This document shows positions 16,614 to 25,060 of a DNA stretch of 35,208 bases, piece by piece. Within the stretch, counting starts at the first letter, position 1; every line of letters starts with the position of its first letter. Origin of the DNA: an uncultured Clostridium sp. GTDB lineage: Bacteria; Bacillota; Clostridia; Oscillospirales; Acutalibacteraceae. A model generated the notes under the pieces. It saw nothing but the letters and a program-made list of their open reading frames with translations, did no database searches and was not told the DNA's origin. The stretch spans positions 1-35,208 of the forward strand of contig CABRLN010000024.1 in assembly GCA_902471875.1 (NCBI GenBank). The letters run 5' to 3'. Made by a program: the position numbers and the translations under genes.

Positions 16614-16655
16614 AAAAAGGCAAGCGCTTTAATACGTATAAGCGCTTGCCTTTTT
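16614..16655 (-). terminator. Terminator of the ArsC/Spx-family gene (bidirectional shape)
   Basis: AAAAAGGCAAGCGCTT pairs perfectly with AAGCGCTTGCCTTTTT across a 10-nt loop. With A and T runs on the two sides it can work in both directions. It lies just past the stop of the minus-strand gene at 16687 and backs up the amylase terminator. Confidence 0.85.
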
Positions 16656-16686
16656 ATAGTTATATTTGAATTTATAAATCGAAAAA

Positions 16687-17034
16687 TTATTTTAGTTTGC
16701 TCCATTCATTCTCTTTAAAGCCTACAAGAACAAAGTGTTCACCAACTAAAATAGGTCTTTTAACCAGCATACCATCAGTTGCAAGAAGTTTTAGCTGTTC
16801 TTTTTCGCTCATAGTAGGCAGCTTGTCTTTTAACTGCATAGACCTATATAGTAATCCGCTTGTATTAAAAAATTTTTTTAATGGCAAATTACTTTGCTTA
16901 TACCATTTTGTTAATTCATCAACAGTGGGATGCTCGTCTTTAATGTTTCTGCTGACAAATTCAATATTATTATCAGTTAACCATTTTTCTGCTTTCTTGC
17001 AGGTAGAGCATTTTGGGTAATTTACAAATAACAT
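16687..17034 (-). CDS. ArsC/Spx-family thioredoxin-fold protein
   Basis: 115-residue protein with the N-terminal motif NYPKCSTCKKAEKWL, giving the CXXC pair C9/C12, and the later KRPILVG segment, which is conserved in the ArsC/Spx/YffB fold. 115 residues is the normal length. Members are either arsenate-reductase-like enzymes or, as Spx and MgsR, regulators binding RNA polymerase alpha. The sequence alone does not settle which, and there are no arsenic genes nearby. AAGGAG lies 9 nt before the ATG. Single gene with its own terminator. Confidence 0.85.
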   Translation of the reverse strand: MLFVNYPKCSTCKKAEKWLTDNNIEFVSRNIKDEHPTVDELTKWYKQSNLPLKKFFNTSGLLYRSMQLKDKLPTMSEKEQLKLLATDGMLVKRPILVGEHFVLVGFKENEWSKLK

Positions 17035-17293
17035 AAAACATATCTCCTTAATATTTTTTATGGTGAACCTAAAAAATAAGCATGACTATAAGTAAAAGAT
17101 TTTTCGAAGGGTAGGACATGATGATGAAAAATCTTATTGTTGTGTGTTGTAAATTTTTAGGTAGTCACTAATATGTTTATAACATATTGGGTGCTTTTTG
17201 TAAAGACTTCAATTTAGTTGGTAGGACTTGCAAAAATTGCAAATTTTCAACATAAAATTACTATATGCGAAATAGAGTAGGGGAGAGGTAATA

Positions 17294-17974
17294 ATGTTAT
17301 TTGAAGTAATAAATGGTATGTATATGTTTTTTATTTTGCACCTTACATCGGGTAATGCGTACCCAAAACCACTTTCGGCAAAGGACGAGAAATTGTATCT
17401 TGAAAAAGCAGCCGAAGGTGACATTAACGCAAGAAATACTTTAGTAGAACATAATTTAAGATTGGTTGCTCATATAGTAAAAAAATATTACACAGGTACG
17501 AATGATTATGACGATCTGATTTCTGTGGGAATAGTAGGACTTATAAAAGCTATAAATACATTTGATGTAACAAAGGCTCAAAGGCTTAGTTCGTATGCTT
17601 CTATATGTATTCAAAACGAGATACTTATGATGTTCAGAAATAATAAAAGAAGTCAACAAGAGATTTCCCTTAACGAATCTGTAGATACAGACAAAGACGG
17701 TAACAGTTTGGTGTTGATGGATGTAATTGCAGTGAATGATGATATTGTAGATAAATTGGATATAAAATTTAAAAGTGAAAAGTTAGGCAAGTATATAGAA
17801 GAGGTGTTAGATGAAAGAGAAAAAACAGTTATAACATTAAGATATGGTTTGAATGGATACGAAGAAAAAACTCAGCGTGAAATTGCAGATATGCTTAACA
17901 TATCGCGTTCGTATATTTCCAGAATAGAAACTAAAGCCTTAAAAAAATTAAGAAAGCGATTTGATAAGAAGTGA
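17294..17974 (+). CDS. sigK: RNA polymerase sporulation sigma factor SigK (pro-sigma-K)
   Basis: 226-residue sigma-70-family protein that directs late mother-cell transcription during sporulation. The first 15-20 residues are hydrophobic, as in the pro-peptide removed by SpoIVFB in Bacillus. Next comes the family-typical GNAYPKPLS, then region 2 (ARNTLVEHNLRLVAHIVKK and DLISVGIVGLIKAI), and a C-terminal region 4 with REKTVITLRYGL and the helix-turn-helix REIADMLNISRSYISRIE. The last motif strongly favours SigK over other sigma factors. A GGGGAGAGG ribosome site precedes the ATG at 17294. The gene is continuous, with no skin-type insertion. Upstream promoter not defined. Confidence 0.9.
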   Translation: MLFEVINGMYMFFILHLTSGNAYPKPLSAKDEKLYLEKAAEGDINARNTLVEHNLRLVAHIVKKYYTGTNDYDDLISVGIVGLIKAINTFDVTKAQRLSSYASICIQNEILMMFRNNKRSQQEISLNESVDTDKDGNSLVLMDVIAVNDDIVDKLDIKFKSEKLGKYIEEVLDEREKTVITLRYGLNGYEEKTQREIADMLNISRSYISRIETKALKKLRKRFDKK

Positions 17975-18222
17975 AAATATACAAATTGTATAATTACTAT
18001 TTGTATATTTTAAGTTATAACCAGACGTTACAGAAACATCAGCTAACATATGGAAGGCATATTTTATGCATAAACATACATGAAATATACTCTTAACTTT
18101 TGAACAGTGATATCAACCGTATAAATATTCAGGGGTTAAATATCTATTATTATTGGCAAAATAATAATGTATAAATCACTGGTATTTATTTATAATTTTA
18201 CTAAATTCTGCAAAATTCTCAA

Positions 18223-18272
18223 AAAACAAGCCATATTTCTTCTGTTTATCCAGAAATAATATGGCTTGTTTT
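18223..18272 (+). terminator. Strong hairpin, probable terminator downstream of sigK
   Basis: A perfect 15-bp inverted repeat (18223-18237 with 18258-18272) around a 20-nt loop, with A-rich left and T-rich right ends, so it could stop transcription from either side. It is 248 nt after the sigK stop, which is far for a dedicated terminator. Confidence 0.6.
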
Positions 18273-18383
18273 CAACATTATGAACTAAGTTATTAATAAT
18301 AAAATATGTTTTTGACAATTCTTTTGACTTATTAACATTTGGAGAATGTATATTCAATAATTATATATGAATTGCTATAAAGC

Positions 18384-18415
18384 AAAAGCACCCACTGTAC
18401 TTAGTGAGTGCTTTT
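18384..18415 (-). terminator. Terminator of the tsaD operon
   Basis: AAAAGCACCCACT pairs with AGTGAGTGCTTTT around GTACTT, with one mismatch. In the minus direction it ends in a T run 47 nt past the tsaD stop and would close the alr-polA-tsaD transcript. Confidence 0.8.
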
Positions 18416-18462
18416 ATATATAATAATATATGAATTTAATAGTTTAAATATCTTCTATTCTA

Positions 18463-19473
18463 TTATCCTTCTTCTATTGATTTTGTTGCGAAGGCGTTGA
18501 GATTTTGCTTGGCTATGTTGCCCTTAATAAATTCGTAATAACCTTGTGAACCTACCATTGCGGCATTGTCACCGCAAAGCTCCTTTGGCGGCATATATAA
18601 ATTAATGCCTTTTTCATTACACATTTTTTGCAGAGTTTTTCGTAATAATGAATTGGCAGATACTCCGCCTGCAATAACAATGGTTTTGCTGTTTAAGTTA
18701 TTTGCAGCTTTCATAAGGTTAGTTGTCAGACAATTTACAACTGCTTGTCTGAAAGAGGCCGAAAGGTCGGCTACAGGCAATTCGTTCCCCTTTTGTGCTG
18801 CGTTATGTATTAGATTAATTACTGCGGTTTTTAAACCTGAAAAGCTAAAATCGTATGGTGCATTGTCAACTTTAGGAAATGGTAGTTTAAAAGCGTCAGG
18901 ATTGCCTTTTTCAGCCGCTTTATCAAGGTGAATACCGCCAGGGTAAGGCATACCCATAGTACGTGCGGCTTTGTCAAAGGCTTCGCCCGCAGCGTCATCT
19001 CTTGTTTTACCTATGATTTTCATTTTAGTGTAATCTTCAACCTGTATAATATGGCTGTGACCTCCGCTTACAACTAAGCAAAGAAAAGGTGGTTTAAGGT
19101 CAGGGTGGGCAATATAGTTAGATGCTATGTGGGAACGTAAGTGATGAGTTGGCACTAACGGAATGTTTTTAGCAAGTGACAAGCCCTTTGCAAAGTTTAC
19201 ACCAACCAATAAAGCACCTATTAACCCGGGCGCATAGGTAACCGCAATAGCGTCAATGTTGTCAAGAACTGTATCAGCTTGTTCTAAAGCCTGCATAACA
19301 ACACCCGAAATTGACTCAGCGTGTCTGCGTGACGCTATTTCGGGCACAACACCACCATATAGCTTGTGTTCTTCTACCTGAGAGGCAACTACAGATGACA
19401 AAACCCTTCTGCCGTCCTCAACAACAGCGGCTGCTGTTTCATCACAAGAACTTTCTATTGATAATATTTTCAT
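18463..19473 (-). CDS. tsaD: tRNA N6-adenosine threonylcarbamoyltransferase
   Basis: Catalytic subunit that, with TsaB and TsaE, moves the threonylcarbamoyl group to A37 of tRNAs reading ANN codons. The ASKHA fold is visible: ILSIESSCDET at the start, VTYAPGLIGALLVG near 78-91, metal ligands H111 and H115 in HHLRSH, and VVSGGHSH further on. The ATG at 19473 is preferred over a TTG at 19482 because AAAGGA lies 9 nt before it. That gives 336 residues, normal for the family. It begins 5 nt after rimI, and rimI-tsaD pairing is common in Firmicutes. tsaB and tsaE are not in the window. Confidence 0.97.
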   Translation of the reverse strand: MKILSIESSCDETAAAVVEDGRRVLSSVVASQVEEHKLYGGVVPEIASRRHAESISGVVMQALEQADTVLDNIDAIAVTYAPGLIGALLVGVNFAKGLSLAKNIPLVPTHHLRSHIASNYIAHPDLKPPFLCLVVSGGHSHIIQVEDYTKMKIIGKTRDDAAGEAFDKAARTMGMPYPGGIHLDKAAEKGNPDAFKLPFPKVDNAPYDFSFSGLKTAVINLIHNAAQKGNELPVADLSASFRQAVVNCLTTNLMKAANNLNSKTIVIAGGVSANSLLRKTLQKMCNEKGINLYMPPKELCGDNAAMVGSQGYYEFIKGNIAKQNLNAFATKSIEEG

Positions 19474-19478
19474 TATAT

Positions 19479-19931
19479 TCAATCCTTTGCTAGTAAATTA
19501 AGTGTCATAATTAATGCGTCCTCAGAAGGAGAAGAGTAAAAATTTTTTCGTGTGCCAACATTTTTAAAACCTAGATTTTTGTATATATTGACTGCAACAG
19601 TATTTGACGGACGCACCTCTAAGGTGATAAAATCACATTCGTTATTTTGAGCTGTATTAATTAAATGCTGTGTAAGTATTTTACCAAGGTTGTTGCCTCT
19701 ATATTGCGGCAATACAGCAATGTTGGCAATGTAAGCTTCATGTGCAGCAATATGCATACCACAGTATCCGGCAGTGGCATTATCATATGTAATTATGTAA
19801 AAATATGCATAGTCGTTTTTTAGTTCTTCTTCAATGCTTTTTTGTGACCAAGGCTTGCTGAAACAAATTTTTTCTATTTCTGCAACATCGCGTGTATGCG
19901 ACATTGTCATTTTAACTATATTATATGGCAT
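19479..19931 (-). CDS. rimI: Ribosomal-protein-alanine N-acetyltransferase RimI (GNAT)
   Basis: GNAT-fold acetyltransferase expected to acetylate a protein N-terminus (S18 in E. coli). Visible marks are IEKICFSKPWS near residue 20, the acetyl-CoA loop VLPQYRGNNLGKIL, and LEVRPSNTVAVNIYKNLGF, typical of RimI. The ATG at 19931 gives 150 residues; a TTG at 19949 would add six residues that lie within the upstream gene. It overlaps the phosphatase gene by 11 nt and precedes tsaD by 5 nt, so translation is probably coupled. The real substrate in this organism is not shown. Confidence 0.88.
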   Translation of the reverse strand: MPYNIVKMTMSHTRDVAEIEKICFSKPWSQKSIEEELKNDYAYFYIITYDNATAGYCGMHIAAHEAYIANIAVLPQYRGNNLGKILTQHLINTAQNNECDFITLEVRPSNTVAVNIYKNLGFKNVGTRKNFYSSPSEDALIMTLNLLAKD

Positions 19932-20361
19932 TGCCGCGTTTTCTTTCAATAAGCTCTGTCATAATAAGCAGTTGGTCATATATTTCTTTACAGCATTCCT
20001 TATATGTTTCTAAATTTCCGCCATAAGGGTCATTGACATTCAGCACATAAATAAGATTTTTTGGTACATTACCGCTCATTAATGCCTGTGCATGATTCAT
20101 TGTCATGCAGACAAACAGGTCAGTATTTTCTAACAATTCAGGTGTAATTTGCTGAGCAATATGTTTTGAAATGTCAGCACCGTATTCTTTACAGGCTAAC
20201 ACTGCATTATCAGATACTTTTTCACCGTTTGACACCATTAGTCCCGCGCTGGAAACAGTAATATTTTTTAGCTTATTATCTTTGCTGATAAAGGTTTTAA
20301 AAATCCCCTCTGCCATAGGACTTCGGCAGGTGTTACCTGTACAAATAAATAAAATATTCAA
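19921..20361 (-). CDS. ywlE: Low-molecular-weight protein phosphatase, YwlE-like (possible arginine phosphatase)
   Basis: 146-residue phosphatase with the N-terminal P-loop CTGNTCRSPMAEG (CX5R: C7 to R13) and the general-acid Asp in NDPYGG near residue 111. The Thr in the loop (GNTC rather than GNIC) is the residue reported to favour phosphoarginine in B. subtilis YwlE, so a protein-arginine phosphatase is plausible. A McsB kinase would be needed elsewhere in the genome. The start is a TTG with a good AAGGAG ribosome site 9 nt before it; no ATG lies near. In B. subtilis ywlE is also near tRNA-modification genes. Confidence 0.85.
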   Translation of the reverse strand: MNILFICTGNTCRSPMAEGIFKTFISKDNKLKNITVSSAGLMVSNGEKVSDNAVLACKEYGADISKHIAQQITPELLENTDLFVCMTMNHAQALMSGNVPKNLIYVLNVNDPYGGNLETYKECCKEIYDQLLIMTELIERKRGNAI

Positions 20362-20374
20362 AGTAATAATCTCC

Positions 20375-20701
20375 TTATTTTACCTTGTCGTAATATGTAT
20401 AAAGCTTTTGTACACCATTTTCAAGATGATAATAGTGTACAATATATGGAATAAGTAGGCACATTAACGCTATAAAAAGTAAAGCTACCCCTATGCTTTG
20501 AAACGCCACAAATCCCATTATAGATACAATTGTACAAACGCCAAACAACATTGTTACTAAAAAGTGTATAAGTCTTTCGTGCTGAAAGTAACCTATTTTT
20601 GTCTGCAATTCTTTGTTGAGCTTTTCTTTTTCTTTTTCACTAAGATCTTTTGAAGTTTCTTTTTCCATATAGTTTATAAATTCTTTTAATTCTTTCCACA
20701 T
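20375..20701 (-). CDS. Small two-helix membrane protein of unknown function
   Basis: 108-residue protein. A charged, helical N-terminal half (about 1-40, rich in Lys and Glu) is followed by two hydrophobic segments (about 46-66 and 70-89) and a short cytoplasmic tail. I do not recognise a named family. The ATG at 20701 has GGAGG 8 nt before it; a longer reading from a TTG at 20716 would translate the ribosome site itself. It sits 24 nt after polA and 13 nt before the phosphatase in the same operon, so it is a real but uncharacterised member. Confidence 0.7.
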   Translation of the reverse strand: MWKELKEFINYMEKETSKDLSEKEKEKLNKELQTKIGYFQHERLIHFLVTMLFGVCTIVSIMGFVAFQSIGVALLFIALMCLLIPYIVHYYHLENGVQKLYTYYDKVK

Positions 20702-20725
20702 AATCCTTTCCTCCAAAATATAAAG

Positions 20726-23284
20726 TTATCCTTTTGCATCATACCAAGTTTTACCTACGGCGGCGTCTGCTACAAGAGGTACATTAAGCTGTACAGCATT
20801 TTCCATTTCTTCTTGTAATATTTTGGCTACTTGTTCAGCCTCGTTTTCAGGTGCTTCTACAATCAATTCATCGTGTACCTGTAAAACAAGCTTTGCCTCA
20901 AGGTGTTCTTTGTTTAGTCGGTCAAACACTTTTATCATTGCAATTTTAATAATATCTGCAGCAGTACCTTGTATAGGCATATTTCTGGCTACACGTTCAC
21001 CAAATGAACGCATAATTTTATTTGACGCAGAAAGCTCAGGTAAATATCGTCTGCGGTTAAACATAGTTTCAACATAACCTTTTTCTTTAGCATCCTCTAT
21101 AATATTTTTCATATAATTATTAACGCCGCTGTAATGCGACAAATAAGCCTTAATATATCTGTCAGCTTCTTTAATAGTAACGCCAATGTCTTTAGAAAGC
21201 GAAAATGCACCAATGCCATAAACAATACCAAAGTTTACAGCCTTTGCACGACTCCGCATTAAAGGTGTAACCATTTCAAGGGGCATATCAAATACTTGTG
21301 ACGCCGTAATGGTGTGTATATCATTATTGTTTTTAAATGCTGTGCACATTTCTGAATCGTTAGCAATATGTGCAAGAACTCTTAATTCAATTTGGGAATA
21401 ATCGGCGTCAACTAAAACACAGCCTTCCTTTGCAGTAAAAAATCTTCTCATTTCTTTACCAAGCTCTGTTCTTACAGGTATATTCTGCAAATTTGGCTCT
21501 GTTGAGCTTATTCTGCCGGTACGGGTTTCAGTTTGATTAAAGCTTGAATGTATTCTGCCTGTATTATCAATAACCTTTATTAAGCCGTCACAGTAGGTTG
21601 ACTTTAGCTTTGCTAACTGACGGTACTCTAAAATATAGCTTACAACAGGATGTTCTTCCGCCAGCTTTTCAAGTACCTCAGCATTTGTTGAATAACCGCT
21701 TTTGGTTTTCTTTAGCGGTGGCAAGCCCAGTTTTTCGAATAATGCTGTACCAAGCTGTTTGGGAGAGTTAATATTAAATTCATAGCCCACTAAATTGTAG
21801 ATGTTTTGTTCAATTTCAGCAATTCTTTCACCAAGGCTGTTACCAAAAATTTCAATGCCTTTTCTGTCAGCCATAAAACCTTGGTTTTCCATACTTGCAA
21901 GTACATTTGCAAGTGGAATTTCAATATCGTTTAGCAATGTAATTTGACCATTGTCATTAATTTCTTGTTCAATTTTATTTGCTACAGTTGTTAACTGCGC
22001 TATATTTAAAGCCAATTCTTTATGAGGGTTATCATTGTCAATTTCTACTTTAACTTCGTCAGCATTATATTCTTGTGCTAATCTTGAAATATCATAGGAG
22101 GTGGCAGAGGGGTTAAGCAAATATGCTGCCAGTTCAACGTCAAAAATTTTTCCGTTATATTTTGCATTTGTTTTGTCAAGTATTGAAAAAATGCATTTGA
22201 TGCCATGGGTTATTTTTTTGCAGTTGCTTTCAAAAATTTTCTTTAAAATTTCTTCGCTTTCAGTAATATAGATTGTATTATTGCTTGAAAGATAGATACA
22301 ATTATTTTGATATAGCACTGTAATGCACTGACTGCTTAATATTTTATCTGTATCAATGCTTTTTGACAAAGTAAATTTTATAGCCTCTTTTTTATTATTA
22401 TCAGCACTATCAATTTTCACTCCGTCATTATTAAGACCAAATTTGTCAATAAGAGAAAACAATTCAAGCTTTGTCATAAGCTGCAAAGCCTTTTTTGTAT
22501 CAGGACTGCAAGGGATATAACTGTTTAAATCATTCTCAATAGGTGCGTTTTTAACAATTTCACCTAAAAATCTGCTTAAGTAAGCACTATCTTTGCCGTC
22601 TTCCAGTTTTTTTCGCATTGCAGGTTTAATGTCAATATTATCAAGATTTTTATAAATATAATCCAAATTATTGTATTTTATAATAAGGTCAGAAGCTCCT
22701 TTTTTGCCAATGCCTTTAATACCCGGAATGTTGTCGGAGGTATCACCTTGAATGGCTTTAATGTCGATTAATTGATGTGGCGTAACACCATAATCCGCCA
22801 TAATTTTTGACTCATCGTAAGTAATTACTTCTTTTGTCGTAATAAGTCTTACGCTAACATTTTGGCTTACAAGCTGCAGGCTGTCTCTGTCGCCTGTTGC
22901 AACTACACAAGTGTTGTTTGTGTCCTCACATAATTTTGCCAGTGTACCAAGAATATCGTCCGCCTCAAATCCGGCGCATTCCACCAATTTGTATCCAAGA
23001 TATTGTAAAAGCTGTTTTATTACAGGCAGCTGCTGAGCAAGCTCAGAGGGCATACCGTGACGGTTGGCTTTATATCCGTCATATTTCTTATGGCGAAATG
23101 TCGGTTCTTTAAGGTCAAAGGCTATTGCAACACCTTCAGGCTTTGTGTCTGAAAGTATTTTAGACATCATAGTTAAAAATCCGTATATAGCGTTAGTGTA
23201 TTCTCCGTTTTTTGTAGATAACAGCTTAATACCATAAAAAGCTCTGTTTAATATGCTGTTTCCGTCCAGTACAAGAAGCTTCAT
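20726..23284 (-). CDS. polA: DNA polymerase I
   Basis: 852-residue repair and replication polymerase. The N-terminal 5'-nuclease domain (about 1-290) begins LLVLDGNSILNRAFYG and has the helix-hairpin-helix IKGIGKKGA. The middle domain (about 300-480) has the size of the 3'-5' exonuclease domain, but I do not find the DxE metal motif, so proofreading is probably absent, as in Taq and Bacillus enzymes. The polymerase domain has motif A (VDADYSQIELRV), motif B (RSRAKAVNFGIVYG) and motif C (QVHDELIVEAP). A GAGG ribosome site precedes the ATG. It follows alr by 65 nt, a gap that contains a small hairpin (23320-23349) without a convincing T run. Confidence 0.97.
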   Translation of the reverse strand: MKLLVLDGNSILNRAFYGIKLLSTKNGEYTNAIYGFLTMMSKILSDTKPEGVAIAFDLKEPTFRHKKYDGYKANRHGMPSELAQQLPVIKQLLQYLGYKLVECAGFEADDILGTLAKLCEDTNNTCVVATGDRDSLQLVSQNVSVRLITTKEVITYDESKIMADYGVTPHQLIDIKAIQGDTSDNIPGIKGIGKKGASDLIIKYNNLDYIYKNLDNIDIKPAMRKKLEDGKDSAYLSRFLGEIVKNAPIENDLNSYIPCSPDTKKALQLMTKLELFSLIDKFGLNNDGVKIDSADNNKKEAIKFTLSKSIDTDKILSSQCITVLYQNNCIYLSSNNTIYITESEEILKKIFESNCKKITHGIKCIFSILDKTNAKYNGKIFDVELAAYLLNPSATSYDISRLAQEYNADEVKVEIDNDNPHKELALNIAQLTTVANKIEQEINDNGQITLLNDIEIPLANVLASMENQGFMADRKGIEIFGNSLGERIAEIEQNIYNLVGYEFNINSPKQLGTALFEKLGLPPLKKTKSGYSTNAEVLEKLAEEHPVVSYILEYRQLAKLKSTYCDGLIKVIDNTGRIHSSFNQTETRTGRISSTEPNLQNIPVRTELGKEMRRFFTAKEGCVLVDADYSQIELRVLAHIANDSEMCTAFKNNNDIHTITASQVFDMPLEMVTPLMRSRAKAVNFGIVYGIGAFSLSKDIGVTIKEADRYIKAYLSHYSGVNNYMKNIIEDAKEKGYVETMFNRRRYLPELSASNKIMRSFGERVARNMPIQGTAADIIKIAMIKVFDRLNKEHLEAKLVLQVHDELIVEAPENEAEQVAKILQEEMENAVQLNVPLVADAAVGKTWYDAKG

Positions 23285-23349
23285 TATGCTTTCCTCTTTC
23301 TGTAGTTATTATAAAGATGCTGCATATTTAATTAGCTTAATATATGCAG

Positions 23350-24549
23350 TTAAGGTGCTGCTTTAAGCAGATGGTCAACTATTTCAACATTATTCCCGTT
23401 TTTTAAAAATACTCTGGTTACTCTTTTACTTATTAGACAAACAACCTCATAGTTAATAGTATTTGTCCACTTTGCAATATCATCGGCTGTTGGTGCGGTG
23501 TTATCTTTACTGTTGCCAAATAATGTTACAGTATCATTCATTTCAATATCGTCAATATCTGTAGCGTTAACAATTATTTGGTCCATACATATTCTACCCA
23601 AAATTTTCGCTTTTTTACCATTAATGTCTATGTAGCCTTCTTTTGCAATAGCACGAATATAACCGTCTGCATAACCTACAGGTATTGTAGCTGTCTTTAT
23701 TTTTTTGTTTGCTTTGTAGGTTCTGCCGTAACCTATAGTAGTATCAGCCTCTACCTCTTTAACAAGTGAAACAACACTTTTTAATTCCATTGCAGGAATA
23801 AGGTCTATTTTATTTTTTAGTTTCTCTGATGGCGAAAGACCATAAAGAATAATACCGGCCCTTACCATGTCCAAGTGTGTTTCAGGATAGTCAATTATTG
23901 CACCGCTGTTTGCACAATGCCTTATATCAAATTTAATTCCACGCTTTTCAAGCTCAGCTATAGCATGCATAAAACAATTAAACTGTCTTATTGTAAATTC
24001 TTGTCCTTCTTCGGCTTCGTCGCTAACTGCAAAGTGGGTGAATATACCTTGGGGGTGCAGATTATTTAGTTTGCAAATATTTTCTGCAATGTCAATGCTG
24101 ACTATGTCACGGTCAAATTCTTGACACATCAGTCCAATACGTGACATACCTGTATCAAGTTTAATGTGAATGTTTACTACAACATTTTCTTTACACGCAT
24201 TTTCAGACAATTCCTTTGCATATTGGTAGCTGTAGCAGGCTTGGGCAATATTATTTTCGGCAAGAGCTTTTGCACATTCAGTTGGTGTATAACCTAAAAT
24301 TAATATAGGTAATGTCAAACCGCTTTGTCTAAGTTCTAAAGCTTCTTCAATATTAGAAACACAAAACCAGTCAGCACCCAGCTTTTGGTACAGCTTGGCA
24401 ATTTGTACTGCACCGTGACCGTAACCGTCTGCTTTTATTACACAGCATATCATAGACTTTGGGTTCACTTTTTGTTTTATAATTTTGTAATTATGTTCAA
24501 TATGGTCAAGATTAATCTCTGCCCATGTTCTTTTAAAAAAATTGTTCAC
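23350..24549 (-). CDS. alr: Alanine racemase
   Basis: PLP enzyme that makes D-alanine for peptidoglycan. RTWAEINLDHIEHN opens the protein; the PLP lysine is K39 in CVIKADGYGHG. LDTGMSRIG, HCANSGA and the second catalytic Tyr in TIGYGRTY are all present. At 399 residues it is slightly long for the family (370-390), with a few extra C-terminal residues. It appears to head the minus-strand run leading to polA. No clear promoter was found in the AT-rich region upstream. Confidence 0.96.
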   Translation of the reverse strand: MNNFFKRTWAEINLDHIEHNYKIIKQKVNPKSMICCVIKADGYGHGAVQIAKLYQKLGADWFCVSNIEEALELRQSGLTLPILILGYTPTECAKALAENNIAQACYSYQYAKELSENACKENVVVNIHIKLDTGMSRIGLMCQEFDRDIVSIDIAENICKLNNLHPQGIFTHFAVSDEAEEGQEFTIRQFNCFMHAIAELEKRGIKFDIRHCANSGAIIDYPETHLDMVRAGIILYGLSPSEKLKNKIDLIPAMELKSVVSLVKEVEADTTIGYGRTYKANKKIKTATIPVGYADGYIRAIAKEGYIDINGKKAKILGRICMDQIIVNATDIDDIEMNDTVTLFGNSKDNTAPTADDIAKWTNTINYEVVCLISKRVTRVFLKNGNNVEIVDHLLKAAP

Positions 24550-25060
24550 TAAATATTCACTTCCGACAATACATTGTTATGGTGTATCTGAAAATTGTAA
24601 ATGCAACCAAAATAAGGCGTTGCTTAGAAAAGTATAATAAAAAACAATACATAATGTGTAAAATAATATACAAGAACACCTGTTTTTAGTGTGTTGTACA
24701 GTTTTCAAACACTATCTATAAAACTGTTTAATATATTCAAACCTATTCCAATTTAATACGAGATTAGTGTTGAAATACAAATTCATATATTAACTAATTA
24801 TATTACTAAATTCAAACAAAATCAATATTTATACTCTAATCTGTATAATATGTGAAAATTATAAAATTTAAAATATACCAAAAAACATATTAAAAATACA
24901 TAAGCTTTTCACATATACATAGAAAAGACAAAATTAATATAATTGGAATAAAGTTGTAATTGCAAAGGAAAAATATTCGTGATAAAATTATAACCATAAA
25001 GGTAAATAAAAATGAATTGTTATACGAAATAACAGCGTTGAAAATAGGAGTATATTACAA
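24550..25060. other. Divergent intergenic region between alr and the transpeptidase gene
   Basis: 511 nt, strongly AT-rich, with no coding frame or strong hairpin. It should hold promoters for both flanking genes; only the rightward one (24960-24988) could be placed. Confidence 0.6.
24960..24988 (+). promoter_or_regulatory. Likely promoter of the L,D-transpeptidase gene
   Basis: TTGCAA at 24960-24965 and TAAAAT at 24983-24988 with 17-nt spacing (4/6 and 5/6 matches to the vegetative consensus), about 70 nt before the GTG start at 25061. Confidence 0.5.

Larger units (their letters stand above)
17975..18462. other. Intergenic region between sigK and tsaD
   Basis: 488 nt between convergent genes. 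It holds two strong hairpins (18223-18272 and 18384-18415). The first 240 nt after sigK are AT-rich with no convincing frame or repeat. Confidence 0.6.

Noticed and set aside
16520..16705. 61-codon minus-strand frame after the ArsC/Spx-family gene
   Set aside because: It runs through the perfect hairpin terminator at 16614-16655 and overlaps the end of a real gene.
17110..17230. Repeated GGTAGGACATG / GGTAGGACTTG upstream of sigK
   Set aside because: Only two imperfect 11-nt copies about 110 nt apart; could be chance and has no known matching regulator.
21900..22400. Active 3'-5' proofreading domain in PolA
   Set aside because: The region has the right size but no DxE-type metal motif was seen, so it is described as probably inactive.
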